Below are positions 54,362 through 62,397 of a DNA stretch of 64,000 nucleotides, in pieces. Position numbers and translations under genes: made by a program. Below the pieces are notes generated by a model. That model was not told the DNA's origin. It was given only the letters and a program-made list of their open reading frames with translations, and did no database searches. Numbering within the stretch: position 1 is the first letter of the stretch; each line of letters begins with the position of its first letter. The stretch is from Agrobacterium vitis (lineage in GTDB: Bacteria; Pseudomonadota; Alphaproteobacteria; Rhizobiales; Rhizobiaceae), in NCBI RefSeq assembly GCF_037039395.1, contig NZ_CP146244.1:496001-560000 (forward strand), written 5' to 3'.

Positions 54362-55822
54362 ATGAACATGGCAGCTCGTAACTCAGAACTTTCCTACAGC
54401 ATCAGTGCCTGGCCTGATAACAAAGACCTCATGGACCGGCTGAACGCCCTGCTGAAACAACCGCCCAAAGGCATCTCCAAGACCAATATGCCGAAGGTGC
54501 TCGATTATTTCGAACAGAAATGCCAGACCTCCAAGGCCTGGGCGGCCCGGGCGGCGGAGGTCATTCCGGGTGGTGTCCAGCATAACCTCGCCTTCAATTA
54601 TCCGTTTCCCATTGCGGCTACGAAAGTCGATGGCGCCTATATGTGGGATGCGGACGGCAATCGCTATACCGACTTTTTGCAGGCGGGTGGACCGACATTG
54701 CTCGGCTCCAACTATCTGCCGGTGCGCGAAAAAGTGCATCAGCTGATCGATGAATGCGGCCCGGTGACGGGCCTGCTTCACGAATACGAATTCAAGCTCG
54801 CCGAGATCATCCGCAAATTCATGCCTGGTATCGAAATGTTCCGCATGCTCGGCTCCGGCACGGAAGCCTGTATGGGGGCCATTCGTCTGGCCCGCGCCCA
54901 TACCGGCAAGAAATGGGTGATCAAGGTCGGTGGCGACTATCATGGCTGGAGCGACCAGATGGTCTACGGCATGCGGGTGCCTGGTACGGGCCGGCGCGAA
55001 GCCACGGGCATTCCGAAAGGCGTCACCGGCTATACCCAGGAAGTTTTCCCCAATGAGATTGGCACGCTCCGGCGCAAGCTGATGCTGAACCGTATTCGCG
55101 GCGGCACAGCAGCGGTTATTCTCGAACCGCTGGGGCCGGAAAGCGGCACGCGGCCTGTGACGCCCGAATACAATCGCGAAGTTCGCAAACTCTGCGACGA
55201 ATTCGGCGCCTTGCTGATCTTCGATGAGGTCGTCACCGGTTTTCGTGTCGGCATGGGTGGCGCGCAAGGCTATTTCAACGTGACGCCCGATATCACCGTG
55301 TTCGGCAAGTGCCTCACCGGTGGCTATCTGATGGCAGGTGGGATCGGCGGTCGCAAGGATATCATGATGACGCTGGTCGGCGGGATCGGCACATCGAGCA
55401 AGCGCGCCTTCGTCGGCGGTACGCTTTCGGCCAATCCGCTGTCCTGCGTGGCCGGTTATTATGCAATCGAGGAAATGGCACGCACCAATGCGCCGGTTAT
55501 TGCCGGGCGGGCCGGAGACCGGCTGGCCAAAGGCTTGAAGGAGATCCTGAGTAGGCTCGGCCTTCCCTATGTGGTCTATAATATGGGCTCCATCGTCCAT
55601 CTCCAGACGTCCGCCGTGCTGTTGATGAGCATGCGCAATCCGATCAAGCTGATGCGTGAAGCCAATGCCCGCAAGCACCTGATGGAGGAAATGGGAGCGG
55701 CCTATATGGCCCATGGCATCCTGACCCTGGCGGGTAGCCGCATCTATACCAGTATGGCGGACACCGATGAGGTGATCGACGATGCCCTTGAACGTTTTGA
55801 AACCGTTTTCCGTTTGGTGTGA
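54362..55822 (+). CDS. Class III PLP aminotransferase / glutamate-1-semialdehyde aminomutase-like
   Basis: 486 residues. AAEVIPGGVQHNLAFNYPFP and MWDADGNRYTDFLQAGGPTL are the entry segments of GSA-aminomutase-like enzymes. LGSGTEACMGAIRLARAHTG precedes the PLP region KVGGDYHGWSDQM, LLIFDEVVTGFRVGMGGAQG gives the cofactor aspartate, and VFGKCLTGGYLMAGGIGGRK the Schiff-base lysine. It probably moves an amino group to or from the carbon skeleton handled by the kinase and aldolase. A true HemL is unlikely given the operon and the extra N-terminal 55 residues. Confidence 0.92.
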   Translation: MNMAARNSELSYSISAWPDNKDLMDRLNALLKQPPKGISKTNMPKVLDYFEQKCQTSKAWAARAAEVIPGGVQHNLAFNYPFPIAATKVDGAYMWDADGNRYTDFLQAGGPTLLGSNYLPVREKVHQLIDECGPVTGLLHEYEFKLAEIIRKFMPGIEMFRMLGSGTEACMGAIRLARAHTGKKWVIKVGGDYHGWSDQMVYGMRVPGTGRREATGIPKGVTGYTQEVFPNEIGTLRRKLMLNRIRGGTAAVILEPLGPESGTRPVTPEYNREVRKLCDEFGALLIFDEVVTGFRVGMGGAQGYFNVTPDITVFGKCLTGGYLMAGGIGGRKDIMMTLVGGIGTSSKRAFVGGTLSANPLSCVAGYYAIEEMARTNAPVIAGRAGDRLAKGLKEILSRLGLPYVVYNMGSIVHLQTSAVLLMSMRNPIKLMREANARKHLMEEMGAAYMAHGILTLAGSRIYTSMADTDEVIDDALERFETVFRLV

Positions 55823-55823
55823 C

Positions 55824-56477
55824 ATGCTTATGAACGTCAACACTGTCTCTATCGAGGAGGCTCTGGGCCAGGCTGCGGCACGCCTTGCGGGAAAAGGGCT
55901 TCTCAAACCGGGCGATGTGCTGTCGCAACGCATTCCCGAACAAAACGCCTTTGTGGCTGTCCGGATCAACTCCGGCCAGGACGTGCCCGATGAATTCGAA
56001 TGGACAAGCCTTTCCGCGCCGCCGCAGAGCTTGCATCACCGCATCTATCGGGCACGCCCGGATGTGGGTGCCATTGCCTCAGGCGGGTTGACCTGGACAT
56101 CAGCGCTGGCGCGTCTCGACCTCTCCATGCCGGCAATATTCGATGAGCAGGTCCGTCATCTGGGCCTGGAGGCAAAACGATTGGGCATGTGCTCGACCGA
56201 TGACCCGACAAAGGCCTTGTCGAACGGCGCCAACGCTTATTGCCTTGATGACATGGCGCTGTGCTTTGGCATGGGTCTTGAGCGCCTGCTGCTTAATATC
56301 GAGACCCTGGAAAAATGTGCTGAATGTTTCATTCTTGCGCAAAGTGCCACGGTCAAGGTCAAGCAGATCCCATGGCTCATCAGGTTCATTGCCAATGGTC
56401 GTTTGAAGAAAGATCAGAAAGAGGCCGCAGCCCGGCATCTTCGCGGAGAACGATCAATCATGAAGGCCGGATACTGA
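55824..56477 (+). CDS. Class II aldolase-like protein lacking the metal ligands
   Basis: 217 residues, the same length as the active-looking aldolase two genes upstream. It begins at ATG 55824, one base after the aminotransferase stop. The fold segments align (PPQSLHHRIYRARPDVGAIA with VEKGLHARMLLMHPNRHASV), but the Glu is Gln and the HTH pair is replaced by SGG. The third His (LLASHG) is gone at NAYCLDDM. The zinc site is therefore missing. It could be a regulatory or structural partner of the catalytic aldolase, or bind a different ligand. Confidence 0.75.
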   Translation: MLMNVNTVSIEEALGQAAARLAGKGLLKPGDVLSQRIPEQNAFVAVRINSGQDVPDEFEWTSLSAPPQSLHHRIYRARPDVGAIASGGLTWTSALARLDLSMPAIFDEQVRHLGLEAKRLGMCSTDDPTKALSNGANAYCLDDMALCFGMGLERLLLNIETLEKCAECFILAQSATVKVKQIPWLIRFIANGRLKKDQKEAAARHLRGERSIMKAGY

Positions 56478-56485
56478 ATGAAGCG

Positions 56486-56604
56486 CTACAGCGCCGTTCC
56501 AACATAGTGGGCGGCAGGCCAATGGCACGATTGCTGCGTGGAACTGTCTTTTTGCCTTCGGGCCGTCCGCAGATTTGTGCTTCGTAAAACGCACGGCGCT
56601 GAAG
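56486..56604. repeat. Degenerate CTACAGCG-family repeat
   Basis: Outer arms CTACAGCGCCG (56486-56496) and CGGCGCTGAAG (56594-56604) match hairpin B of the composite element with one mismatch. The interior is longer and unrelated. It fills the gap between the aldolase-like and SDR genes and begins 9 bp after the former's stop. Confidence 0.55.
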
Positions 56605-56649
56605 GCAGGCCGGAGAAACAGGCGACAATAGCCGGGGAGGAGATCGATC

Positions 56650-57450
56650 ATGCATTTCTCAGGAAAGATTATTTTGATCGTCGGCGCGTCCTCCGGCATG
56701 GGGCGGCTGCTTGCCCTGCGGCTTGCAGGCGAGGGTGCCAGGGTGATCGTTACGGCGCGGCGCAAGCCGATGCTCATCGAATTGTCCGAGGATATCAGCA
56801 GTGCCGGTGGCGAGTGCCTGGCCATCGCGGCTGATGCAACCGATCCGGATGCCGCCGCCGAGGTGGTGAAAACGGTGGTCGAGCACTATGGCCGGATCGA
56901 CATGATCTATCTTAACGCAGGCGGTGCGCCAGCGCTGGATATGCGGCTGATGAGCGCCGTTGAGGTTAACGCCTGCATGCGTTTGAATTACGATGTCGTG
57001 GTCAATTACCTCTTCCCGGTCTTGAAGCAGATGATGCGACAGGGTGGCGGCCATGTCGCGCATACGAATTCGCTCGCTGGCTTCCTCGGCGTACCGCTTC
57101 AAGGCCCTTATTCGGCAGCCAAGGGAGCGGCGATGCTGCTCATCGACACCTGCCGCATCGAATTTGCCCGCTATGGCATCAAGTTCACCAGTGTTTATCC
57201 TGGGTTTGTCGCCACCGAGGCGACGGCAAGCGATGGGATGCCTGCGCCTCTTGAGATTTCGGCGGACAAGGCCGTTGACCACATCCTCTATGCGCTGAGA
57301 AATGAGAAGGCGGATTATCTGTTCCCGTTCACCCTGCGCTGGTTAATCCGGCTCACCCATATTCTGCCCAAGCCTCTAACGCTCTGGATTTTGGGCAAGT
57401 CGATGCCGGACTTGCCGGAGATCGGACATACGCAACCGATCTCGACCTGA
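56650..57450 (+). CDS. SDR-family oxidoreductase
   Basis: 266 residues. Cofactor motif IILIVGASSGMGRLLALRLA, NAG motif in YLNAGGAPAL, and catalytic S141, Y154 and K158 (HTNSLAGF, PYSAAKGA) have classical spacing. ARRKPM after the second strand points to NADP(H). The hydrophobic C-terminus (FPFTLRWLIRLTHILPKPLT) suggests membrane association or a hydrophobic substrate. GGGGAGGAGATCGATC precedes the ATG. It is the last gene of the kinase/aldolase/aminotransferase operon, separated from it by a repeat. Confidence 0.92.
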   Translation: MHFSGKIILIVGASSGMGRLLALRLAGEGARVIVTARRKPMLIELSEDISSAGGECLAIAADATDPDAAAEVVKTVVEHYGRIDMIYLNAGGAPALDMRLMSAVEVNACMRLNYDVVVNYLFPVLKQMMRQGGGHVAHTNSLAGFLGVPLQGPYSAAKGAAMLLIDTCRIEFARYGIKFTSVYPGFVATEATASDGMPAPLEISADKAVDHILYALRNEKADYLFPFTLRWLIRLTHILPKPLTLWILGKSMPDLPEIGHTQPIST

Positions 57451-57564
57451 CAGGCGGTTTTTGAGCACCTCACCATGTTCGAACTTTTCCAACGTGCCTC
57501 GAAAGCCTCTTTCTCGCGTTTTGCCGACAGGATCAAATCAGGCAAACAGCCAAGGCTGTCCTAC

Positions 57565-57669
57565 TGCATAATTCTTTAAACCGGAATCGGTTTAAAGAGA
57601 AAATTATGCAGCAGATATAACGAGCTACAGCGAACCTTTGTGCGCCATATATGGCGCACGGCGCTGTAG
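57565..57669. repeat. Composite two-hairpin intergenic repeat, intact copy
   Basis: Hairpin A: TGCATAATTCTTTAAACCG, 4-nt loop, CGGTTTAAAG and AATTATGCA (57565-57610). Hairpin B: CTACAGCG (57625-57632), inner stem GTGCGCCAT/ATGGCGCAC, and CGCTGTAG (57662-57669). The same order occurs around the IS at 26251-27667. It lies between the converging SDR and DUF1501 genes. Confidence 0.85.
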
Positions 57670-57695
57670 CATGATTAAGGCTTGGCCGAGTTTCG

Positions 57696-57742
57696 GCACG
57701 AAAGTCTGTCCGGGGAGCATGGAACCTGCCAGACTTTCGTGC
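57696..57742. terminator. Hairpin before the DUF1501 gene end
   Basis: Perfect 13-bp arms GCACGAAAGTCTG (57696-57708) and complement (57730-57742) with a 21-nt loop, 16 bp beyond the DUF1501 stop on the minus strand. It may end that operon, though no T-run is obvious. Confidence 0.5.
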
Positions 57743-57758
57743 TGGGGGATCTCTGGTT

Positions 57759-58982
57759 TTACACGATGAGACCCTTCATAGGCTGAACACTGTCCGATCC
57801 TGGAAATACGACGCTGGCCAGATGACCGGCACTGGCGCCGAGCAGATCGACCGCCATGCCTTTGATGACGGCGCGAATGTCGGTGGTGGCGGCGAGATCC
57901 CGGCCTTCGAACAGCTGGTTCTGTTTGAGCCCCGGCCAATCGGTGATGACGCGGCCACCCCGCACGGCACCGCCAGCGAGAAAGGCGGTCGTGCCGGTGC
58001 CGTGATCGGTTCCGTCAGTGCCGTTGATGCGTGCCGTGCGACCGAATTCGGTCGCGACGATGATCGCCGTATCCTTCCATGCGGGTCCAAGTTCCTGTTC
58101 GAAGGCGGCAATAGACTTGTCGAGCCCGGCCAGAAGCTTGGCCAACCGGTCGATTTCCTGCGCGTGGGTGTCCCAACCCTCGAAGGCGAGTGCTGCGACA
58201 CGCGGGCCATCCGGTTGGGCCAACAACCGGGCAGCGCCGCGGGCCATCTGCTCCATGCCGTTCGGGTCGCCGGGGCCGCCCTTTGATTTCATGTCGAGGC
58301 CGGATGCGATCTTGCCGGTCTGGATGCCTTCAATCAGAAGCTTCGAGAGCATAGGGTCCGTGCGGCCATAAAGATCCATCAGGCGCGGTGCAAGGTCGCC
58401 GTCGGCGGGTCTAAGCACGGATGGTGCCCAGCCGAGTACGGGTGCCTTGCCGCGAATGACGAGGGGTGCGGTTGCCCCGACGGAAAGCCCTTGCACGCGT
58501 TCTGCCGCACCGGGAGCGATCTTGTCACCGGCTGGCAATCCCTCCAGCATACGGTTCATCCAGCCGGTTTCGACATGGCCTGGCGTCGGAAAACCGGATT
58601 CCAGCACATCCTGTCCGTCGAAATGCGAGCGCTCACGATAGGCGGTGGCACTGGCATGCACCACGGCGGCCTGATTGGCGCGGAACAGGCGTTGGAAATT
58701 CGGCATCGAGGGATGCAGTCCGAAAAAGCCATCGAGCGGCAGCACCGGCTTGTCTCCATCGAGCCTCAGCGCAATCGACTGGCGCAGGCCTTCATAATCG
58801 GGATCGCCGATGGGCGGAACGGCGGTCAGCCCATCCAGCGCGCCGCGCAGGATGATGGTGACGAAGCGGGGGTCGCGTCCGCCAGCCGCATGGGCAAATC
58901 GGGGCATGAAGGCCCAGGCAAACAAGGCGCCGGATGTGCCGAGAACGGCGCGGCGGGTGGGGGAGAGGTTTTCGCACAGCAT
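57759..58982 (-). CDS. DUF1501 domain protein, Tat-exported
   Basis: 407 residues with a twin-arginine signal SPTRRAVLGTSGALFAWAF and cleavage near AHA. Features of the DUF1501 (sulfatase-like/alkaline-phosphatase-fold) family are FVTIILRGALDGLTAVPPIG, AYRERSHFDGQDVLESGFPT, EGWDTHAQEIDRLAKLLAGL and VATEFGRTARINGTDGTDHG. It acts outside the cytoplasm; the reaction is not known. It almost always occurs beside DUF1800 proteins, as here (3 bp gap), and is the last gene of the sigma-factor operon. Confidence 0.93.
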   Translation of the reverse strand: MLCENLSPTRRAVLGTSGALFAWAFMPRFAHAAGGRDPRFVTIILRGALDGLTAVPPIGDPDYEGLRQSIALRLDGDKPVLPLDGFFGLHPSMPNFQRLFRANQAAVVHASATAYRERSHFDGQDVLESGFPTPGHVETGWMNRMLEGLPAGDKIAPGAAERVQGLSVGATAPLVIRGKAPVLGWAPSVLRPADGDLAPRLMDLYGRTDPMLSKLLIEGIQTGKIASGLDMKSKGGPGDPNGMEQMARGAARLLAQPDGPRVAALAFEGWDTHAQEIDRLAKLLAGLDKSIAAFEQELGPAWKDTAIIVATEFGRTARINGTDGTDHGTGTTAFLAGGAVRGGRVITDWPGLKQNQLFEGRDLAATTDIRAVIKGMAVDLLGASAGHLASVVFPGSDSVQPMKGLIV

Positions 58983-58985
58983 GGT

Positions 58986-60554
58986 TCAGCGCCTCTGAAA
59001 TTCGGGGGAAAGGAAGGCAATCGACAGGCCCTGCGGTCGGGTTTCCGCCCGGGAAATCGCTTGCAATGTATCGGCGGTGAGAAGCGGTCCCAGCCGGTCA
59101 CCGGCAAAGGCACGGGGATCGACTTGGCCCTGGATCTGATGGGCAAACAGGTTGGCCGCATCGATGCGGGTCGCCAGTGATTCCGACGAGGCCCAGGCAT
59201 CGGTAACGTCGGAAAAACCGTTGGGACCGGCGGGGTTCCAGAGCGGCTGGCCAAGCGCGTTCAGCATGGAAATGATCTGCTCCGGCTTCGGCCTGATCCC
59301 GCTGGTGCGCAGCATTGCCGCCACATAATCCTGTGGCATGCGCATTTTCGTCAGTGTCGGGTTCCAGGCTTCGTCGGCATCGACAAGGGCTGTATAGACA
59401 GCCGAGAGATCGCCCTGCGACTTGGTATAGGCGGCGGCCAGTTTCGTCACCAGGGCCGGGGGCGGCTGGTCGGCGACGAAATGCCGGACAAGTTTCGTAG
59501 CAATATGTCTGGCGGTTGCCGGGTGGCGGGCGAGGTCGCGCAAGGCGGTGCGGCCCTGTTCCACATTGCCCTCGGCATAGGTCATGCCCATCACCGTGTG
59601 GTCGCCCGGTTCATGGGCATTGGCGTTGAAGATGAATTTGCCTTGCGGGCCGGGTCGCTTTTCATCGCGATAGAAAGTCCAGCCGGTAATAATCCGCGCC
59701 AGCGATGTCACATCTCCCTGATTATAGCCGCCATCGACGCCGAGCGTGTGCAGTTCCATGATCTCACGGGCCAGATTTTCATTGAGGCCCCGCTTGCCGT
59801 TCTTGTTGGCGGGCGAGGTCGGGCCGATGGATTGCTGGTTATCGAGGAAAACCAGCATGGCCGGATGGGTTTCGACCGCCAGCAGCATATCTTCGAACCT
59901 CCCAAAGACATGGGGACGGATGGCCTCCCGCTCGAACGCGCCAGCCAGAATATGCACTTCGCCACCCTTGCTGATCGCCACCGAAAAATGGTTGGCCCAG
60001 AACATCGCCAGCCGTTCGCCAAAGCCGATCAACGGTTGGTGGATCGTTCCGTTGAAACGGGCATCGGCCTCCGCAAGCAGGATCTGCTGCGGGAAATAGG
60101 GTCGCTTGGAAACCGGCATGTCCGGCTTTTTGTCCATGGTCTGGGCCTGGGCCTGGGCCTGAGCTTGAGCTTGAGCTTGAGCCTGGGGCGGCATGGCCCC
60201 CGCCTGCACGCCATTGCCCTGCATGGCATTGCCTTGCATGCCGGCAGCCTGGGGCGGGCCGCCCGCGCCCTGCATCGCATTCGCTCCAGCCATGGCAGCG
60301 CCCGCCATGGCACCGGCTGCGGGTTGCTTGTCGCGCTCGGCTTTTACCTGTTTTTGGTATTCGTAAAGCGCCACCAGCAGATCGGAGCTGGAGCGCAATT
60401 GCGCGCCGACTGGTGTTGGTACAGCACGCTCCGTGATCTCTTCCTTCAAAAGATCGCGAGGGGCATCCTTGATGGCGGTGATCCCGCCATCCGCAGCGCC
60501 AAGGCCGAAGCGCCAGAGCGCCAATGCGGCATCGACATCGTTGGAATTGGACAT
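58986..60554 (-). CDS. DUF1800 domain protein
   Basis: 522 residues. Family segments: MFWANHFSVAISKGGEVHIL, LNENLAREIMELHTLGVDGG, ITGWTFYRDEKRPGPQGKFI, ATKLVRHFVADQPPPALVTK. No signal peptide is evident at the N-terminus (MSNSNDVDAALALWRFGLGA). Between about residues 83 and 145 is a low-complexity insert of Ala, Gly, Met and Gln, including (QA)7Q, encoded by hexanucleotide repeats. It pairs with the DUF1501 protein; the joint role is unknown. It follows the metal-sensor-like gene by 76 bp. Confidence 0.92.
   Translation of the reverse strand: MSNSNDVDAALALWRFGLGAADGGITAIKDAPRDLLKEEITERAVPTPVGAQLRSSSDLLVALYEYQKQVKAERDKQPAAGAMAGAAMAGANAMQGAGGPPQAAGMQGNAMQGNGVQAGAMPPQAQAQAQAQAQAQAQTMDKKPDMPVSKRPYFPQQILLAEADARFNGTIHQPLIGFGERLAMFWANHFSVAISKGGEVHILAGAFEREAIRPHVFGRFEDMLLAVETHPAMLVFLDNQQSIGPTSPANKNGKRGLNENLAREIMELHTLGVDGGYNQGDVTSLARIITGWTFYRDEKRPGPQGKFIFNANAHEPGDHTVMGMTYAEGNVEQGRTALRDLARHPATARHIATKLVRHFVADQPPPALVTKLAAAYTKSQGDLSAVYTALVDADEAWNPTLTKMRMPQDYVAAMLRTSGIRPKPEQIISMLNALGQPLWNPAGPNGFSDVTDAWASSESLATRIDAANLFAHQIQGQVDPRAFAGDRLGPLLTADTLQAISRAETRPQGLSIAFLSPEFQRR
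60141..60182. repeat. Seven hexanucleotide units encoding Gln-Ala
   Basis: CTGGGC x3, CTGAGC, then TTGAGC x3 on the plus strand, inside the DUF1800 gene. Being six bases long they alter length in frame, and the protein has a (QA) run here. The block pattern (three of one unit, then three of another) shows recent expansion. Confidence 0.8.
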
Positions 60555-60630
60555 GGCCGATATGAACTCCGTTTCATCATCGGCCTTTCAACGTCGCTAT
60601 CGGTTCAAATCCGTCGCTTTTGAAATATGA

Positions 60631-61080
60631 TCATTTCGTGGCAGGCCGTGGCGCCTCCCGCTGGATCAATCCGTCCGCCAGACGGCGGCGTTCATCGACC
60701 GACAGGGTGGCTACAAAATCGATGGCCTTTTGCTCGGTGGCGGCCCGTACCGCATATTCGGCCTCGCGGGCCCGTTTCAGCGCATCGGCCAGCGCCACAC
60801 CGTCGAGATCCGGCTTGCCCATCAGGGCTGCGGCCTCGACCCGTGCTTGCCGTGCTTCAAGCCCGGTGGAGCGCACGTCACGGCGCGCATCGTTCAGGGC
60901 CTTTTGAAACTCACCGCGCAATTTTGAAGGCAGTTGTTCGCCCGCCAGCGGCAGACGCGAGGGCGGCACCGTTGCATTGTCATAGAGATAGAAAAAACCG
61001 GCCCCGGCAAGGGCGCAGATCAGGAAGGTGTTGAGCACCAGAAGGCCGATGGCCAGCCGCTTGAAACCGTGTTCCGTCAT
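60631..61080 (-). CDS. Periplasmic heavy-metal-sensor-like (Metal_resist) protein
   Basis: 149 residues: an N-terminal membrane anchor (LAIGLLVLNTFLICALAGAG) and a periplasmic helical domain rich in Arg, Ala and Glu (SKLRGEFQKALNDARRDVRS, ALADALKRAREAEYAVRAAT). This is the layout of the CnrX/ZraP-type family. In Cnr-like systems such a protein binds an anti-sigma factor and releases it on metal. Here the preceding gene overlaps by ATGA and encodes a membrane protein with the shape of an anti-sigma factor, so a similar control is plausible. No clear metal-binding His cluster is seen. Confidence 0.8.
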   Translation of the reverse strand: MTEHGFKRLAIGLLVLNTFLICALAGAGFFYLYDNATVPPSRLPLAGEQLPSKLRGEFQKALNDARRDVRSTGLEARQARVEAAALMGKPDLDGVALADALKRAREAEYAVRAATEQKAIDFVATLSVDERRRLADGLIQREAPRPATK

Positions 61081-61514
61081 CGTAACTCCTGGGCAATCTC
61101 GCCTTCGGTCATGATATTGCCAAACGCCGTCGCGGTATCGGTCATCGGGATCTGGGTGGGCGGCGCAACTATTGCAACCGCCAGCGCACCGGTAAGGCCC
61201 CCCGCAAGGCCGACGCCGAGAAGCCCCGCGCCGACCAGCCAGCGATGCAGCCTGCGGCGCAGTGTGACGCGCTTGTCCGCCGATTGCAGGATGCGGCCTG
61301 TCAGGGCAGCGGACGGAGAAGGTGGGGCTGCCCGTGCGAGAAACACATCCAGGCGGGACGCCTCCTTCACCATGGCGCGACCGGCTTCGGTTGCGGCAAA
61401 AATCTCAGCCGCACCGCGCCGGTCTTCGGGCCAGCGTTTGCGGTCGCCGCCATAGGCTTCGACGAGCGCGCGAAATCGCTCCGCATCCATGCCTTGCTTG
61501 TTGTCATCACTCAT
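61077..61514 (-). CDS. Putative anti-sigma factor, single-pass membrane protein
   Basis: 145 residues from ATG 61514, which stands 7 nt after CGGAG; ATG 61520 is too close. The cytoplasmic part (RFRALVEAYGGDRKRWPEDR, EAGRAMVKEASRLDVFLARA) is typical of short rhizobial proteins next to ECF sigma genes. One membrane segment lies near 95-118 (WLVGAGLLGVGLAGGLTGAL), followed by a short outer tail. Overlaps the sigma gene by 8 bp and the metal-sensor-like gene by 4 bp. The zinc-anti-sigma His/Cys motif is absent. Confidence 0.75.
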   Translation of the reverse strand: MSDDNKQGMDAERFRALVEAYGGDRKRWPEDRRGAAEIFAATEAGRAMVKEASRLDVFLARAAPPSPSAALTGRILQSADKRVTLRRRLHRWLVGAGLLGVGLAGGLTGALAVAIVAPPTQIPMTDTATAFGNIMTEGEIAQELR

Positions 61515-62085
61515 TACCATCTCCGTTCAGCCCGTCGCTGGTCAGACCGTCTGCGGTCAGCGTCTTTTGCAAAGACCGTCGTCCACGCGCCAAAAGGCTT
61601 TCCAGCGCATCGACGCTGATCTGCATCACACTGGCCGCCTCCAGGTTCGACATGTCCTGGTAGTAAACCAGGACGATTGCTTCCCTTTGCCGGGGGGCGA
61701 GCGCCTGCAAGGCCGCATTGACCTGCTGACTGTCTGCTTCGCCTTCCGTCAGCCCGGCATCGGGCAGAGGCGCTTCGTCCATCCGGTCCGGGGGCTCGGC
61801 CATCAGCACGTCACGCCGCTTGCGCAGCCGGTCGTAGCAAAGGTTGATTGCCACGCGGTGCGCCCAGGTATCGAACCGGGCACGGCCTTGTCGCCAACCG
61901 CCGGCATGTTTCCAGATGCGCAGAAAGGTTTCCTGCGCCACATCCTCCGCCTCCACCGGGTCTGCGAGCATGCGATTGGCAAGCGCCAGAAAACGCGGCA
62001 GCTTGCGCGCGACCATGGTCCGCATCGCAGCCTGATCGCCCGTCGCAACTTGTCTGACCAACTCTTCATCGGGATCGTCGGTCAT
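61507..62085 (-). CDS. ECF-type RNA polymerase sigma factor
   Basis: 192 residues from ATG 62085, behind GAAGAGG; the frame extends to 62271 but that part lacks sigma-factor sequence. Region 2: DQAAMRTMVARKLPRFLALA, EAEDVAQETFLRIWKHAGGW, RFDTWAHRVAINLCYDRLRK. Region 4: NAALQALAPRQREAIVLVYY, SVMQISVDALESLLARGRRS. It is the first gene of a tightly linked operon with the putative anti-sigma, the metal-sensor-like protein, DUF1800 and DUF1501, which it likely transcribes. Confidence 0.93.
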   Translation of the reverse strand: MTDDPDEELVRQVATGDQAAMRTMVARKLPRFLALANRMLADPVEAEDVAQETFLRIWKHAGGWRQGRARFDTWAHRVAINLCYDRLRKRRDVLMAEPPDRMDEAPLPDAGLTEGEADSQQVNAALQALAPRQREAIVLVYYQDMSNLEAASVMQISVDALESLLARGRRSLQKTLTADGLTSDGLNGDGNE

Positions 62086-62397
62086 GTCCTCTTCCGCAAC
62101 CCATCCACCGCAACTCGGGCAGCTTCGCGGACACGGCTGCTCTGTTTTGCCTCGTTGGAGGTCAAAATGCGCAAGGACCTGGGAAGCATCAAGGTGAGGC
62201 GGATCAAATTTTCTCCCGAAGATGAGATAGGACAGCTCAATCGATGGATCTTCAACGCGGGAGAAACGCAATTCCGTCGCTCATTCAGAGATTTTTTTGG
62301 TGAATATCCGGCACTTGGCCCGGCGCCAGGGCTGGGCGCCTTGGGAGTCTGGGCGCCTTGAGAGTGCAGGCCGAGTTTTCGCCCGGCCCGCCGATCA
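62086..62397. other. Intergenic, about 310 bp, promoter region of the sigma operon with a 17-bp tandem repeat
   Basis: Located between the sigma gene start and the PhnA-domain gene end. Two 17-bp tandem units (62332-62348 and 62349-62365, CTGGGCGCCTTGGGAGT and one-base variant) are present. The frame continuing upstream of the sigma start is open but not sigma-like. An autoregulatory ECF promoter could lie here but was not identified. Confidence 0.4.

Noticed and set aside
54362..55822. True glutamate-1-semialdehyde aminomutase (hemL)
   Set aside because: Alphaproteobacteria make 5-aminolevulinate through HemA synthase, and the gene lies in a kinase/aldolase operon with an extra N-terminal segment.
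54383..55969. 528-codon minus-strand frame opposite the aminotransferase
   Set aside because: The plus strand has all PLP-enzyme motifs; the minus-strand product has no family features.
62086..62271. N-terminal extension of the sigma factor
   Set aside because: The extra 62 residues do not resemble sigma region 1 or 2, and the ATG at 62085 has its own ribosome binding site directly before the conserved part.
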